A stretch of DNA of 64,000 bases from Chitinophagaceae bacterium (GCA_016721085.1 JADKJI010000063.1:124001-188000); one strand, 5' to 3'; shown: positions 51,988-61,335, counted from the stretch's first letter. Notes: generated by a model not told the origin, from the letters alone. Program-made: numbers and translations.

Positions 51988-53577
51988 TTATCGGGTTTTC
52001 AGCATGGCCCTTACTTGCTGAAGGCTGCCGTTCTGTAATCGCGCATAATAGACCCCTAATGGAAGCCCCACACTTTCAAATCGCACCGTGTAAGTTCCTG
52101 GCACATATTCCTTGTCTGTTAGGGTTCTGATCACCCTGCCAAGAGTATCAATTACCTGAATTAGCGTATGTCCACCCTTTGTTTTAAAAGTGATGGCCGT
52201 ACTTTCAACAAAAGGGTTTGGATAATTGATGATCAGTTCATCTCCTGACCCTCTGATAATATCTTCCAACCCTGTACTTCCACAGGCTCCATTTGTACAC
52301 AATGGCAGCTCCTGAAAGTTTTTCAACAAAATAGTCTGAAGATCGGTGGCATTCACACAGAACCATTGCTTCAGAATGGAAGCATACACACTTCTGAAAT
52401 CGTATTGAAAAGGAATATTATCATTCACTGAAACATTGGAAGGAATCAAAGGGTTTGTTCCAACAATACCTGATTTTACGTTCTTGCCAAACACAATCAC
52501 CGGAGCAGCTGCACCATGGTCGGTACCGAAGCTAGAATTGGACTTTATCCTTCTTCCAAATTCAGAGAAAGTCATACCTATTACCCTGTCATCAACGCCT
52601 AAACCTTTCAAATCGTCCATAAACGCTTTGATAGAATCAGATACTCTGGCCATCAGTTTTGCATGGTTACCAACAGTTGGGTCTATAGAATTTACCTGGT
52701 CTGAATGGGTATCAAAACCACTGGTACTTACCATATAAACCCTCGTTTTCAACCCACCCTTTACTAAACGGGCAACTATTTTTAATTGAGCAGCAAGTTC
52801 ATTGTTGCCGGGATATGTACCCTGGCTGGCAACTGAATTGAAAGCCGCCCTTATTACCGCTGTATACTGTTGCGTTTGTTGAGCAACTAAGCGCACATAC
52901 TTCAGTTCTTTACCCCATGGAGTATCTGGAACGGGGTCTTGAACGCCATTCAGGAAATTATAGAAGCTGGTAGGATCGCTAATACTCATACCCATACTTA
53001 CAGAAGGCCCTTGCAATGCTAATGAAGTAATAGAACCGATCTGAATCGCTAACGGATCAGGCATCTGCGAATTTGGATACCCGTTAGGATAGTTTGGATA
53101 TTCCACACCCAGGTAACGTCCGGCCCAACCACTATTCAATACCTGCTCCGAATCTGAAGCCGTCATCCATATATCTGTTGCACGGAAATGTGAAAAATTG
53201 GGAGAAGGATAACCAACGGCCTGAACAACTGCCATCTTACCTTCATTATACAGACTCTGCAAGCCGGTCATACTTGGATGTAAGCCTGTTTTCGCTGTAC
53301 TGTTTAAAGTAAGCACTTTGTTTAATGGGATGGCAACATTGGGTCGGGCATTAAAATACTGACCATAATACTCAATGGGTATAACCATATTGAGGCCATC
53401 ATTACCTCCATTAAGCTGAATCAATACTAATACCTTATCAGTATCGGTTGTATTTCCTAAAAGGGATTGAACCAATGCCGAACTGCCAGTATAGGCCTTT
53501 ACAGAAAACCCATTAAGAACAGCAGGTAGTGTTACAGCTGCAGGGAGGGTCTGTTTAAAAAAGTCTCTACGCTTCAT
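51988..53577 (-). CDS. DUF1501 protein with T9SS sorting domain
   Basis: A 529-residue exported protein. The N-terminus MKRRDFFKQTLPAAVTLPAV has a twin-arginine-like pair before a hydrophobic segment. The DUF1501 core (about 45-430, NGGNDGLNMVIPIEYYGQ, FSEFGRRIKSN, TDHGAAAP) is a sulfatase/phosphatase-like fold of unknown reaction. Residues of about 450-529 (NYPNPFVESTAITFKTKGG to QVRAMLKTR) form a type A T9SS sorting tail. It is 19 bases downstream of the DUF1800 gene; the pair is a conserved unit in Bacteroidota and elsewhere. Twin-arginine export plus T9SS sorting would be unusual. Confidence 0.9.
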   Translation of the reverse strand: MKRRDFFKQTLPAAVTLPAVLNGFSVKAYTGSSALVQSLLGNTTDTDKVLVLIQLNGGNDGLNMVIPIEYYGQYFNARPNVAIPLNKVLTLNSTAKTGLHPSMTGLQSLYNEGKMAVVQAVGYPSPNFSHFRATDIWMTASDSEQVLNSGWAGRYLGVEYPNYPNGYPNSQMPDPLAIQIGSITSLALQGPSVSMGMSISDPTSFYNFLNGVQDPVPDTPWGKELKYVRLVAQQTQQYTAVIRAAFNSVASQGTYPGNNELAAQLKIVARLVKGGLKTRVYMVSTSGFDTHSDQVNSIDPTVGNHAKLMARVSDSIKAFMDDLKGLGVDDRVIGMTFSEFGRRIKSNSSFGTDHGAAAPVIVFGKNVKSGIVGTNPLIPSNVSVNDNIPFQYDFRSVYASILKQWFCVNATDLQTILLKNFQELPLCTNGACGSTGLEDIIRGSGDELIINYPNPFVESTAITFKTKGGHTLIQVIDTLGRVIRTLTDKEYVPGTYTVRFESVGLPLGVYYARLQNGSLQQVRAMLKTR

Positions 53578-53595
53578 AAGAATGGTTTTTCTACT

Positions 53596-55275
53596 TTATG
53601 CAAGTTGGTATTCAGCCAGGTTCATTAAATATTTATAAAAAGACTTAAGCCTTGTATTTACAATATTATAAGCAGCCGCATCATTTGGATTCGCCAGATA
53701 AGCATTCCATGCATTGGTCCAGTAAAATCCTGTGTCTGGTTACTTAATAATATCTGTTGCTTTATAGTAAGCTTTGATGCATCAGATAGTGGCACCCTAT
53801 AAAGGATATCCAGAGCATCATTTATCAGCAAATTTGGATCAGCTGGATTTAGGCAATGATTTTGTAAAATCAACGGCATTGATGATGATTGTTTTGCCGT
53901 TTTGGGTATACCCATTCGTGATCATTGCATCAGTAAAAAGATTCCGCTTTGGTAACGTATCAGCATTTATCCAAAGTTCATAAAACTGAGGCGTCTGATA
54001 ATAAGCTGGCCATCCCGATACATTTGGTGGATCACCAAGATTCTGCTGAAGAATGGTTGTATAGAAACGCAACAAATTCCACATATTATAAGCATCTGCA
54101 TATTCAGTTACCTGATCTGGAAATTTCATTCCGAATTCCCTGCAACATCCTATTACATGTTCTAATGGACTTTTAATTAAACAACCCTGATTCAAGGGAT
54201 CAAAAAAGTGTTCACTTTTTAGCAGGGTTGCTAAAACAGGTTTTATTTCCCAGTTATTATCCCTGAAAATCTGAGCCAGTGGTTTAATTACATTTGTTTC
54301 TGTAGCTGCATCTATTGTATAATAACAGAACCATCTGTACAATTTCCTGACTATAAATTCAGACACTTCCACTTTTTTATTGAAGATCATGTTCAAAAGA
54401 TCGTCCAATTCAGTATCGCCGGCAGCTGCATCGTTCCTGCCAGTAATTACTGTGTTACTAAAAAATGCAGAAAACTGTTTATTTGTTTTATCGTGGCGCG
54501 ACAGTACAAATCTTCTGGTATCATTACTAAAATCAATTCCCCAACCAGTTAATACACGTGCGGCAGCCTTTACATCATCTTCATTATAGTTAGGATTATT
54601 TTCCTTTCCAAGTGTGAATAGTTCCTGTAGTTCTCTTCCATAGTTCTCATCTGGGGCTGTAGCAGTATTCAGATACCCATTCAGGTAACGAAGCATGGCT
54701 ATATCCAAAGTAATATCTCGAACTAATGTCTTGAAATTACCTACAGCACTTTGCCTTAACAAGCTAACATGATTATAGCCATACACTCCCCTATCATAAC
54801 TGGTAGCTTCCGTTGAAAAATGATTATGCCAGAAAAGGGTCATCTTTTCCTGAATAGTTCTTTCCTGATTTACCATCAGTCCTGTCCACCAGGCTTTCAA
54901 TGAATTTATTCTTCTTGCATTAGCAGTACCATCAGTAGAGTATGTATTCACCCAGGTAGTTCCTTGCGCCACTCCATAATCCAGATCAGCAGGGTCGATG
55001 CTGGTATTATCATAATTTTTTAATGGAGGAGGTGGAACTGTTGCTGGTACATTGAGAAGCGCATCCACTGCCTGCGAAACAGTCATTGCTTTAAAATAAT
55101 CTATATCGGGCTTAGTAGCACCAAACATAGTTCTCTTTAAAAGATGGGCCACTTCTTTAGTAGTCCAACCGCCTCCATAAGGTGCCAATCCTGAATTCAC
55201 ACCACGAACGCTCTCCTCTGAAACGGGTGATGCTATCACCTCTTTTTTAAGACGCAGGAATTCTCTTCTGTCCAT
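53596..55275 (-). pseudogene. DUF1800 protein (two single-base frame breaks)
   Basis: A partner of DUF1501 proteins, function unknown. Start MDRREFLRLKKEVIASPVSE; core motifs LLKRTMFGATKPDID, LFWHNHFSTEATSYD, GRELQELFTLGKEN, AAARVLTGWGI and GWPAYYQTPQF. At about 53860 an extra A breaks the frame (CCTAAATCC for CCTAATCC); the next frame holds NPADPNLLINDALDILYR until about 53735, where a missing T (GGATTTTACTGG) breaks it again; the last frame gives YWTNAWNAYLANPNDAAAYN and ends QLA at 53596. Corrected length is 559 residues, which is normal. The two changes cancel, so a sequencing origin is likely. Confidence 0.85.
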
Positions 55276-55418
55276 ATAATGAGTGATTTATAGGCTAATG
55301 TCCTTATTAATGAACATTTTGAATTTCAAATAAGGAATCAAAAATGCTGCCATAGGTAGGCATACCTGCCTAGAACGTATTTTTTCATGCAAAATTTGGT
55401 ATATCCACTAAAAAAAAG

Positions 55419-55437
55419 CCCCCTTATTTAAAGGGGG
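55419..55437 (-). terminator. Terminator of the thiolase gene
   Basis: Seven-base stem CCCCCTT (55419-55425) with AAGGGGG (55431-55437), loop ATTTA; on the minus strand followed by GCTTTTTTTTAG. Confidence 0.85.
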
Positions 55438-55458
55438 ATTTCAAAAACGAATGATTTA

Positions 55459-56634
55459 TTAGATATTTTCTATAATCCCGGCTATCCCTTGTCCACCTCC
55501 TACACAGGCCGAAACCATACCATATTTCTTATTCAATCTTTTCAAATCATTGGTTACCTGAATAGTTAGTTTGCAACCTGTACATCCAAGAGGATGCCCA
55601 AGGGCAATGGCGCCACCATTGATATTAACCACTTCACTATTCAGTCCCAATTCACGAGTCACCGCCAAAGCCTGTGAAGCAAATGCTTCATTTAGCTCGA
55701 TCAGGTCTATCTGTGATAAAGAAAGTCCCGTTTGCTTTAGTACTTTTGGAATAGCAGCAACAGGCCCTATACCCATCAGTCTTGGATCAACCCCTGCCAC
55801 AGCAGTTCCAACTAACCTGGCAATAGGTTTCAGGTTCAGTGAATTGATCATTCGCTCACTCATTACTACAACAAACGCTGCTCCATCAGATGTTTGCGAA
55901 GCATTACCGGCAGTAACGGTGCCGCCTACTGCAAAAGCAGGTTTCAATTTTGCTAATACATCCAAACTTGTATCAGCTCTTGGGCCTTCATCAGTATCTA
56001 TAACAAATGAGCGTTGTTGTTTTTTGTTTTTGCCATCGAGATAAACTTCATTCACCGTTATCGGCAATATGCCTGATTTGAAGTATCCATTCTGAATAGC
56101 GTTAATCGCTTTCTGGTGTGATTGTAAAGAGAAAGCATCCTGATCTTCACGGCTAACTTTATATTCTTTTGCTACTGCTTCTGCAGTCAATCCCATATTC
56201 AAATAATATTCAGGAGCCTCTTTGGCTATTGAATAGGCAGGAACCGTTTTCCATCCTGCCGTTGGCACCATACTCATACTCTCAGTACCCCCAGCTACAA
56301 TACATTCTGCCATACCCATCCTGATTTTTGCAGTAGCTATGGCAATAGTTTCCAATCCTGATGCACAATACCGGTTAACTGTCATACCAGGAACATCCAT
56401 TCCCAAGGCCCTAGCCGCAATGATTCTTCCCACTTGCAACCCTTGCTCAGCTTCTGGAACGGCATTGCCAACAATAACATCATCAACCTGTTTAGGATCC
56501 AATCCAGGTACAGAGGCCACTAATTTTGAAATCACTTCAATGGCAAGGTCGTCTGGACGGGTAAAACGAAATCCGCCTCTCTTAGCTTTTGTTACAGCTG
56601 TACGATACCCTGCTACGATATATGCTTCCTGCAT
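55459..56634 (-). CDS. fadA: Acetyl-CoA C-acyltransferase (thiolase)
   Basis: Thiolytic cleavage in fatty-acid beta-oxidation or the reverse condensation. The 391-residue protein has the nucleophile Cys90 in NRYCASGLE, His347 in ALGHPLGCTG and Cys377 in VSACVGGGQ. Length is normal. It stands alone here, without the FadB or acyl-CoA dehydrogenase genes that could decide between degradation and synthesis. No frame problem. Confidence 0.93.
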   Translation of the reverse strand: MQEAYIVAGYRTAVTKAKRGGFRFTRPDDLAIEVISKLVASVPGLDPKQVDDVIVGNAVPEAEQGLQVGRIIAARALGMDVPGMTVNRYCASGLETIAIATAKIRMGMAECIVAGGTESMSMVPTAGWKTVPAYSIAKEAPEYYLNMGLTAEAVAKEYKVSREDQDAFSLQSHQKAINAIQNGYFKSGILPITVNEVYLDGKNKKQQRSFVIDTDEGPRADTSLDVLAKLKPAFAVGGTVTAGNASQTSDGAAFVVVMSERMINSLNLKPIARLVGTAVAGVDPRLMGIGPVAAIPKVLKQTGLSLSQIDLIELNEAFASQALAVTRELGLNSEVVNINGGAIALGHPLGCTGCKLTIQVTNDLKRLNKKYGMVSACVGGGQGIAGIIENI

Positions 56635-56787
56635 TTGTAGATATTAAATGGTGACTGAAGAATTGCCAAAACCCAGATTCCCGAATCTTGGAAATTTAGT
56701 TGTTTATGCAACTTTGTATATCAAAGTTAACAGGTAGAATTGTAACAACAAAACCATTGTAGAAATAGGTTTTATCTTCGCGTCATT

Positions 56788-57833
56788 ATGTATCAGCTGA
56801 TCAGAAAATTCCTTTTCAATTTTGATGCAGAGAAAGTGCATCATTTCTCCATGTCGGCCCTTAAGCTCATATGCCAATGGTCACTGACCCGAAAATGGCT
56901 AACTGCATGGATGAAACCCTTGAATAACAAAGTGGTAAAAATTTGGGGGATAGAATTTCCCAATGTTGTAGGGTTGGCGGCCGGGTTCGACAAGAACGCC
57001 TCCTATTTAAGGGAACTCCAAGCCCTGGGTTTTGGAGCAGTTGAAATTGGTACGGTTACTCCTTTAGGACAGCCTGGAAATGAGAAGCCACGAATATTCA
57101 GGTTGCCGAAAGACAAGGCCCTGATAAACAGGATGGGCTTCAACAATGAAGGAGTGAAAGCTGTTGTTGCCAGGCTAAAAGACTGGAGAGCTGAACAGGA
57201 ATCAATCAATAGCAAAAATAGGAGTCAAATAAAACTGATAATTGGTGGGAATATCGGTAAAAACAAAGTGACCCCAAATGAAGAAGCCTGGAGAGATTAT
57301 GAAATCTGTTTCCGTGAACTTTTGAATACGTTGATTACTTTGTAGTGAATGTAAGTTCACCTAACACCCCGGGTCTTCGGGAATTGCAGGAAAAAGATGC
57401 GTTGAGGAAAATATTATCTCATTTACAAACCATCAACAAACAACAGCATCATCCAAAACCAATTCTTCTAAAGATAGCGCCAGACTTAACAGTTTCGCAG
57501 GTAGACGATGTAATTGATCTTGCGATGGAAATACATCTCGATGGACTAGTAGCCTCCAATACCACTATAAGTCGTGAGGGATTGATTACAACTGATAATG
57601 TTGTTAAGGAAACAGGAGGACTAAGTGGCTTACCCGTTCAACAAAGATCCACTGAACTGGTTCGATATATTCATCAAAAAACGAATGGTCAAATTCCAAT
57701 CATTGCATCTGGAGGAATTTTCACTGCTGCTGATGTAAAAGCCAAACTTGATGCGGGCGCTTCTCTAATACAGGTGTGGACTGGGTTTATTTATGAAGGA
57801 CCGGGGATTGTGGGGAAGGTATTGAGGTTCTAA
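56788..57833 (+). pseudogene. pyrD: Dihydroorotate dehydrogenase, quinone type (frameshifted)
   Basis: Membrane-associated class 2 enzyme that oxidises dihydroorotate to orotate with quinone. The first frame shows FNFDAEKVHHFSMSALKLI, VVGLAAGFDKNASY and EIGTVTPLGQPGNEKPR, ending at a false stop after FRELLNTLITL. The next frame starts VNVSSPNTPGLRELQEK and goes on with LDGLVASNTTI, PIIASGGIFTAAD and QVWTGFIYEGPG. Adding one T to the TTTT at about 57319-57322 gives RELFEYVDYFVVNVSSP, one 348-residue protein, normal length. It is essential for pyrimidine synthesis, so a sequencing slip is likely. The TATCTTCG at 56773-56780 may be its promoter. Confidence 0.9.
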
Positions 57834-57863
57834 GTTTAAAAGTTTAAGGTTTAAGGTTTAAGG
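57834..57863 (+). repeat. GTTTAAG repeats immediately after pyrD
   Basis: GTTTAAAAGTTTAAGGTTTA and onward, directly abutting the TAA stop. The following AACAGAATGTG ... GTTCAAGAG matches the sequence after the MutS-like gene (38508-38572). Confidence 0.85.
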
Positions 57864-58002
57864 AAAAACAGAATGTGTAGCTATATTGTTCAAGAGGTTC
57901 AAAATGTTCAATACGTTCCAGAGGAAACGGCCGGTTAGCTTTTAATAATTCAGACAATAGTTGATTCTCTGCAATTCCCCCACTATCCTCTAACCCTACT
58001 TT

Positions 58003-58102
58003 GATTTGTATTTTCTTTCGGACTCGGCGCTCCTACTCCCCTTGTTTGTATTTTCTTCGGACTTCCGGCTTTCCGACTTCCGGTCTATTAACTCCCGACT
58101 CG
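58003..58102 (-). repeat. GTCGGGA / TTGTATTTTCTT repeat at the 3' end of the 58105 gene
   Basis: In the sense of the neighbouring minus-strand gene, three bases after its stop, it reads GAGTCGGGAGTTAATAGACC and then GGAAGTCGG units and two GAAAATACAAA blocks. It is homologous to the engB 3' flank. Confidence 0.85.
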
Positions 58103-58104
58103 CT

Positions 58105-58674
58105 TCACAGCCTATACGCCACATACGCCCCTACAAAACTCACCCTGTCGTAAGCCTTATAAAGTGCGGCTCTCAAACCAAGAGATAATGGAGAAGAGGG
58201 TAATTCGTATTCGTATTCAGCAATAATATTTACACCCGAAGTGCGGCTCTTTGCATCCTGCACAGGCCAGCTTGTTGGCTTTTCTGAGGCTGTATTAGGA
58301 AATACTGGATAAGATCGACGAATCTTATAGGCAGAGAATGCATAGCCCAGACCAAATCTTACGGTATGAATTTCTGTGTGAATGGGAACATAGTATAAAT
58401 TAAAATCGATGGTATTAGCTTTTGTATATTCCTGAACCTGTGAGGTACGGGGAGTACCCGATAAATCAATCTTTTTCAATCCTATGCCTCCTTCAAAATG
58501 AGGAGCAAAAGGAAATGTAACCTCTCCTGTAATGGTATATCCATTAAGTCCCGGAAAATCATGAGTATATCCTGCACCAATCTTGATACTGGAACTTGTT
58601 TCAATAAAATTGCTGTATTGGGCTTGCGCCTGTATGGACAGAAGAATTGCAAAAATAAATAGTACCCTTTTCAT
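58105..58674 (-). CDS. Small outer-membrane beta-barrel protein
   Basis: A 189-residue exported protein (signal MKRVLFIFAILLSIQAQA). Alternating strands such as SIKIGAGYTHDFPG, FNLYYVPIHTEIHTVRFGLG and the end FVGAYVAYRL suggest an eight-stranded barrel. No family was recognised with confidence. The stop codon is three bases from a repeat array. Confidence 0.72.
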   Translation of the reverse strand: MKRVLFIFAILLSIQAQAQYSNFIETSSSIKIGAGYTHDFPGLNGYTITGEVTFPFAPHFEGGIGLKKIDLSGTPRTSQVQEYTKANTIDFNLYYVPIHTEIHTVRFGLGYAFSAYKIRRSYPVFPNTASEKPTSWPVQDAKSRTSGVNIIAEYEYELPSSPLSLGLRAALYKAYDRVSFVGAYVAYRL

Positions 58675-58829
58675 TTGTATACGGTTTTTGGTTTTCGGGG
58701 GAACAAAGGGTACAAATGGATTCTATAGAAACTGTTTGGGTTAGGAATAATAACTCATAAAGGGGGCTAAAAATTGTGCCAAAACAGCCTTTTGGATACT
58801 CTTTACAGGAGGTATTTGCCATTTCCCCT

Positions 58830-58837
58830 TAATTTTG
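58830..58837 (+). promoter_or_regulatory. Promoter -7 element of terC
   Basis: TAATTTTG, exact TAnnTTTG match, 19 bases before ATG 58857. Confidence 0.5.
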
Positions 58838-58856
58838 CCCTTCTTAAGTTCAAAAA

Positions 58857-59666
58857 ATGCAGGAATTATTAACAGTAGACGCAGTTATCAGTTTGTTCAC
58901 TTTGGCTATACTTGAGATCGTATTGGGTATTGACAATGTAATTTTTGTGTCCATTTTGATGGGCCGTCTGAATGACAAACAAAAGTTGAAAGCCAGAAGA
59001 ATCTGGATGATAGCAGGTATTGCAGTGAGAATAGGTTTATTAATGGCCATTGGCTGGTTGGTAAAGAACGGCAACAGGGAATTAATACCTATCAACTGGG
59101 GCGATAAGCACTATGGATTCAATCTTCGGAATATCATTATGCTAATTGGAGGTCTATTCCTTCTATATAAAACAGTAAAAGAAATCCATCACAAACTGGA
59201 AGGAGATGAAGGCACTTTGGATGTAAAAGCCAACAATGCTTCATTTGCTGCTATCATGGGACAGATCATCATCATAGATATGGTCTTCTCTTTCGATAGT
59301 ATTATAACAGCTGTTGGCTTGGCCAAGATTGTTACTGTAATGATAATTGCGGTTATCATTGCCATGATTGTCATGTTCTTTTTCTCAGAAAAGATTTCAA
59401 CATTCATTCATCGTCACCCGACTTTGAAAATGCTGGCCCTTGCCTTTTTGCTGATGGTTGGATTTAGCCTTTTCTTCGAAGGATTAGAACCAATACATGG
59501 AAGTCATATTGACAAAGGTTATATCTATTTCGCCATGGCTTTCTCCTTCGGTGTCGAAATGCTGAACATGTGGATGCGAAAAAGGGATAAGAAAAGAAAT
59601 CCGGTGCAGCTAAGGGAACCTCAACCTTTACAACCAAATGAACCTTATTCAGACTCTGCACATTGA
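58857..59666 (+). CDS. TerC family integral membrane protein
   Basis: A 269-residue membrane protein of the TerC/Alx family (manganese or tellurite linked). Motifs: LEIVLGIDNVIFVSILMGRL (about 16-35), GGLFLLYKTVKEIH (about 99-112), IDMVFSFDSIITAVGLA (about 140-156) and KMLALAFLLMVGFSLFFEGL. The acidic residues inside the GIDN and FSFDS helices are characteristic. Substrate not determined. The C-terminus is short, basic and cytoplasmic. Confidence 0.92.
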   Translation: MQELLTVDAVISLFTLAILEIVLGIDNVIFVSILMGRLNDKQKLKARRIWMIAGIAVRIGLLMAIGWLVKNGNRELIPINWGDKHYGFNLRNIIMLIGGLFLLYKTVKEIHHKLEGDEGTLDVKANNASFAAIMGQIIIIDMVFSFDSIITAVGLAKIVTVMIIAVIIAMIVMFFFSEKISTFIHRHPTLKMLALAFLLMVGFSLFFEGLEPIHGSHIDKGYIYFAMAFSFGVEMLNMWMRKRDKKRNPVQLREPQPLQPNEPYSDSAH

Positions 59667-59686
59667 TAGCATCATAACATAATTAG

Positions 59687-59714
59687 AAAACCCTATTCAC
59701 TTGAATAGGGTTTT
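59687..59714. terminator. Bidirectional terminator between terC and aqpZ
   Basis: Twelve-base perfect stem AAAACCCTATTC (59687-59698) with GAATAGGGTTTT (59703-59714), loop of four, T-rich on both strands. Confidence 0.9.
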
Positions 59715-59750
59715 CTTTTGTATAGTTTACAATATTCTTTCAGTCACAAT

Positions 59751-60425
59751 TTAAGAACGAAGATATTTATACACCATACCTGCAACAGCAGCGGCAACTA
59801 TTGGCACTGCAATAAATAACCAAAGTTGCGAAACCGCCCAATCACCAACAAACAAAGCCTGACTGATACTACGGGCTGGATTGACAGAAGTATTTGTTAC
59901 TGGAATGCTAACCAAGTGTATCAGTGTTAAACAAAGACCGATTGCAATTCCTGCAAAACCTTTTGGTGATTTCTCATCGGTTGAACCCAGAATTACTAGA
60001 AGGAAAATGAATGTCATAACAAATTCAGTGACAATAGCAGCATTCATACTGTACTTTCCTGGAGAATGCTCGCCATAACCGTTAGCTGCAAAAGAACCTA
60101 TATCAGATCCGTTACCAGTTACAATTATGTACAACACACCGGCAGCGGCCAAAGCACCAAGAACCTGGGATATGATATAAGGAACAATATCTTTTGTTGG
60201 TGTTCTGCCTGCGGCCCATAATCCAATAGTAACGGCTGGATTAAGATGAGCCCCAGATATAAACCCTAATGAATATGCGATAGTTAGTACGGTTAATCCG
60301 AAGGCAAGAGATACACCGGCAAAGCCAATACCTAATTCGGGGAAACTAGCAGCCAGTAAAGCGCTTCCACAGCCGCCGAATACCAGCCAGAATGTTCCAA
60401 TAAATTCTGCAATAGATTTTTTCAT
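59751..60425 (-). CDS. aqpZ: Aquaporin Z
   Basis: Water channel of the inner membrane, 224 residues, six helices and two half-helices. Both NPA motifs are present: HLNPAVTIG (Asn62) and VNPARSI (Asn182), with the C-terminal Arg of the selectivity filter (Arg185). Length is normal. It is preceded by a leader of about 200 bases with a hairpin at 60498-60537. Confidence 0.95.
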   Translation of the reverse strand: MKKSIAEFIGTFWLVFGGCGSALLAASFPELGIGFAGVSLAFGLTVLTIAYSLGFISGAHLNPAVTIGLWAAGRTPTKDIVPYIISQVLGALAAAGVLYIIVTGNGSDIGSFAANGYGEHSPGKYSMNAAIVTEFVMTFIFLLVILGSTDEKSPKGFAGIAIGLCLTLIHLVSIPVTNTSVNPARSISQALFVGDWAVSQLWLFIAVPIVAAAVAGMVYKYLRS

Positions 60426-60497
60426 TGTAATAGTTTTGGTTAAGAGTTGAGTAGTTGAATGTACTGAATTATTATCTCGAAAGCAGGCATTGCTTTA

Positions 60498-60537
60498 AGG
60501 AATTTCCCCTTAGCCTACTCACATTAGGCAAATTCCT
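60498..60537 (-). other. Two-part hairpin between rsmE and aqpZ
   Basis: AGGAATTT pairs with AAATTCCT and an inner GCCTA pairs with TAGGC. No T-run follows, so it could be a weak terminator of rsmE or a structured aqpZ leader. Confidence 0.4.
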
Positions 60538-60624
60538 GATCTAATAAAACCCTGGAGGATTCCTAATAGAAAATACAAGTAGTATCCAATTTGAAATTGG
60601 TTGCAAGCAAGGGCCAACTTTTAA

Positions 60625-61335
60625 TCAGGATAACTTCATTAGAGTGGCAGCAACAATAGCAGCCGTTTCAGAACGCAATCTATTATCGCCCAAACTCACA
60701 GGCTGAAACCCATTTGATATTGCGTATTCGATTTCGGAGGGGGTGAAATCGCCTTCGGGGCCGATGAGCATTAGAGAATTTGAAAGTTTGGAAATTTGAA
60801 AATTTGAAAATGGTGTCTTCTCTGATACTTCACAATGAGCAACTAGCTTTAACGTATTTTCAAATTGCGAAATTTTCAAATTTTCAAATTGCACCGGCTC
60901 CTCCATCACCGGCAACCACACCTGCTGGCTCTGCAACAAAGCACTAATAAGTATGCCTTGCAAGCGGTCCATTCTGTAGTGGGTGCGCTCGGTTCTTTCG
61001 CTTATGAAAGGATAGATAGCTGTTACTCCAATCTCAGTGGCTTTTTCAAGAAACCATTCAAAACGGCTGGCGTTTTTGAGAAGGGATAAAGCAATGCTTA
61101 CTGATCTTTCAGGTTTGGGTATGAACTGTACCGATTTTACTTCCACAGTACAATGACGTTTATGATTATCAGTGATAGCGGCTGTTATTAAATGGCCTTT
61201 ACCATCTGTAAGATGCATAAATTCATCAGGCATCATCCGAAGTACTTGAATTGCATGCTTTGAATTGGCTTCATCCAATACAATCTGTTTGGTAGAAGGA
61301 TCAAATGATTCGATATAAAAAAACGGATATGCCAT
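60625..61335 (-). CDS. rsmE: 16S rRNA m3U1498 methyltransferase RsmE
   Basis: SPOUT methyltransferase that methylates U1498 of 16S rRNA. The 236-residue protein has an N-terminal PUA-like part (to about 70), the trefoil-knot domain with LLKNASRFEWFLEKATEIGV, FISERTERTHYR, SLMLIGPEGDFTPSEIEYA and the end VSLGDNRLRSETAAIVAATL. A variable stretch (about 145-185, QFENLKISQFENT and FSNFQISKLSNS) is encoded by the AAATTTGAAAATTTG repeats at 60774-60891; length remains normal. It lies downstream of dnaB on the same strand. Confidence 0.94.
   Translation of the reverse strand: MAYPFFYIESFDPSTKQIVLDEANSKHAIQVLRMMPDEFMHLTDGKGHLITAAITDNHKRHCTVEVKSVQFIPKPERSVSIALSLLKNASRFEWFLEKATEIGVTAIYPFISERTERTHYRMDRLQGILISALLQSQQVWLPVMEEPVQFENLKISQFENTLKLVAHCEVSEKTPFSNFQISKLSNSLMLIGPEGDFTPSEIEYAISNGFQPVSLGDNRLRSETAAIVAATLMKLS
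60774..60891. repeat. Inverted TTTGAAAATTTG repeats inside rsmE
   Basis: Left arm TTTGGAAATTTGAAAATTTG (within 60774-60811), right arm AATTTTCAAATTTTCAAATT (within 60856-60891), reverse complements, about 45 bases apart. Both are in the coding frame and give similar peptide motifs (FENLKIS, FSNFQIS). Confidence 0.85.
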
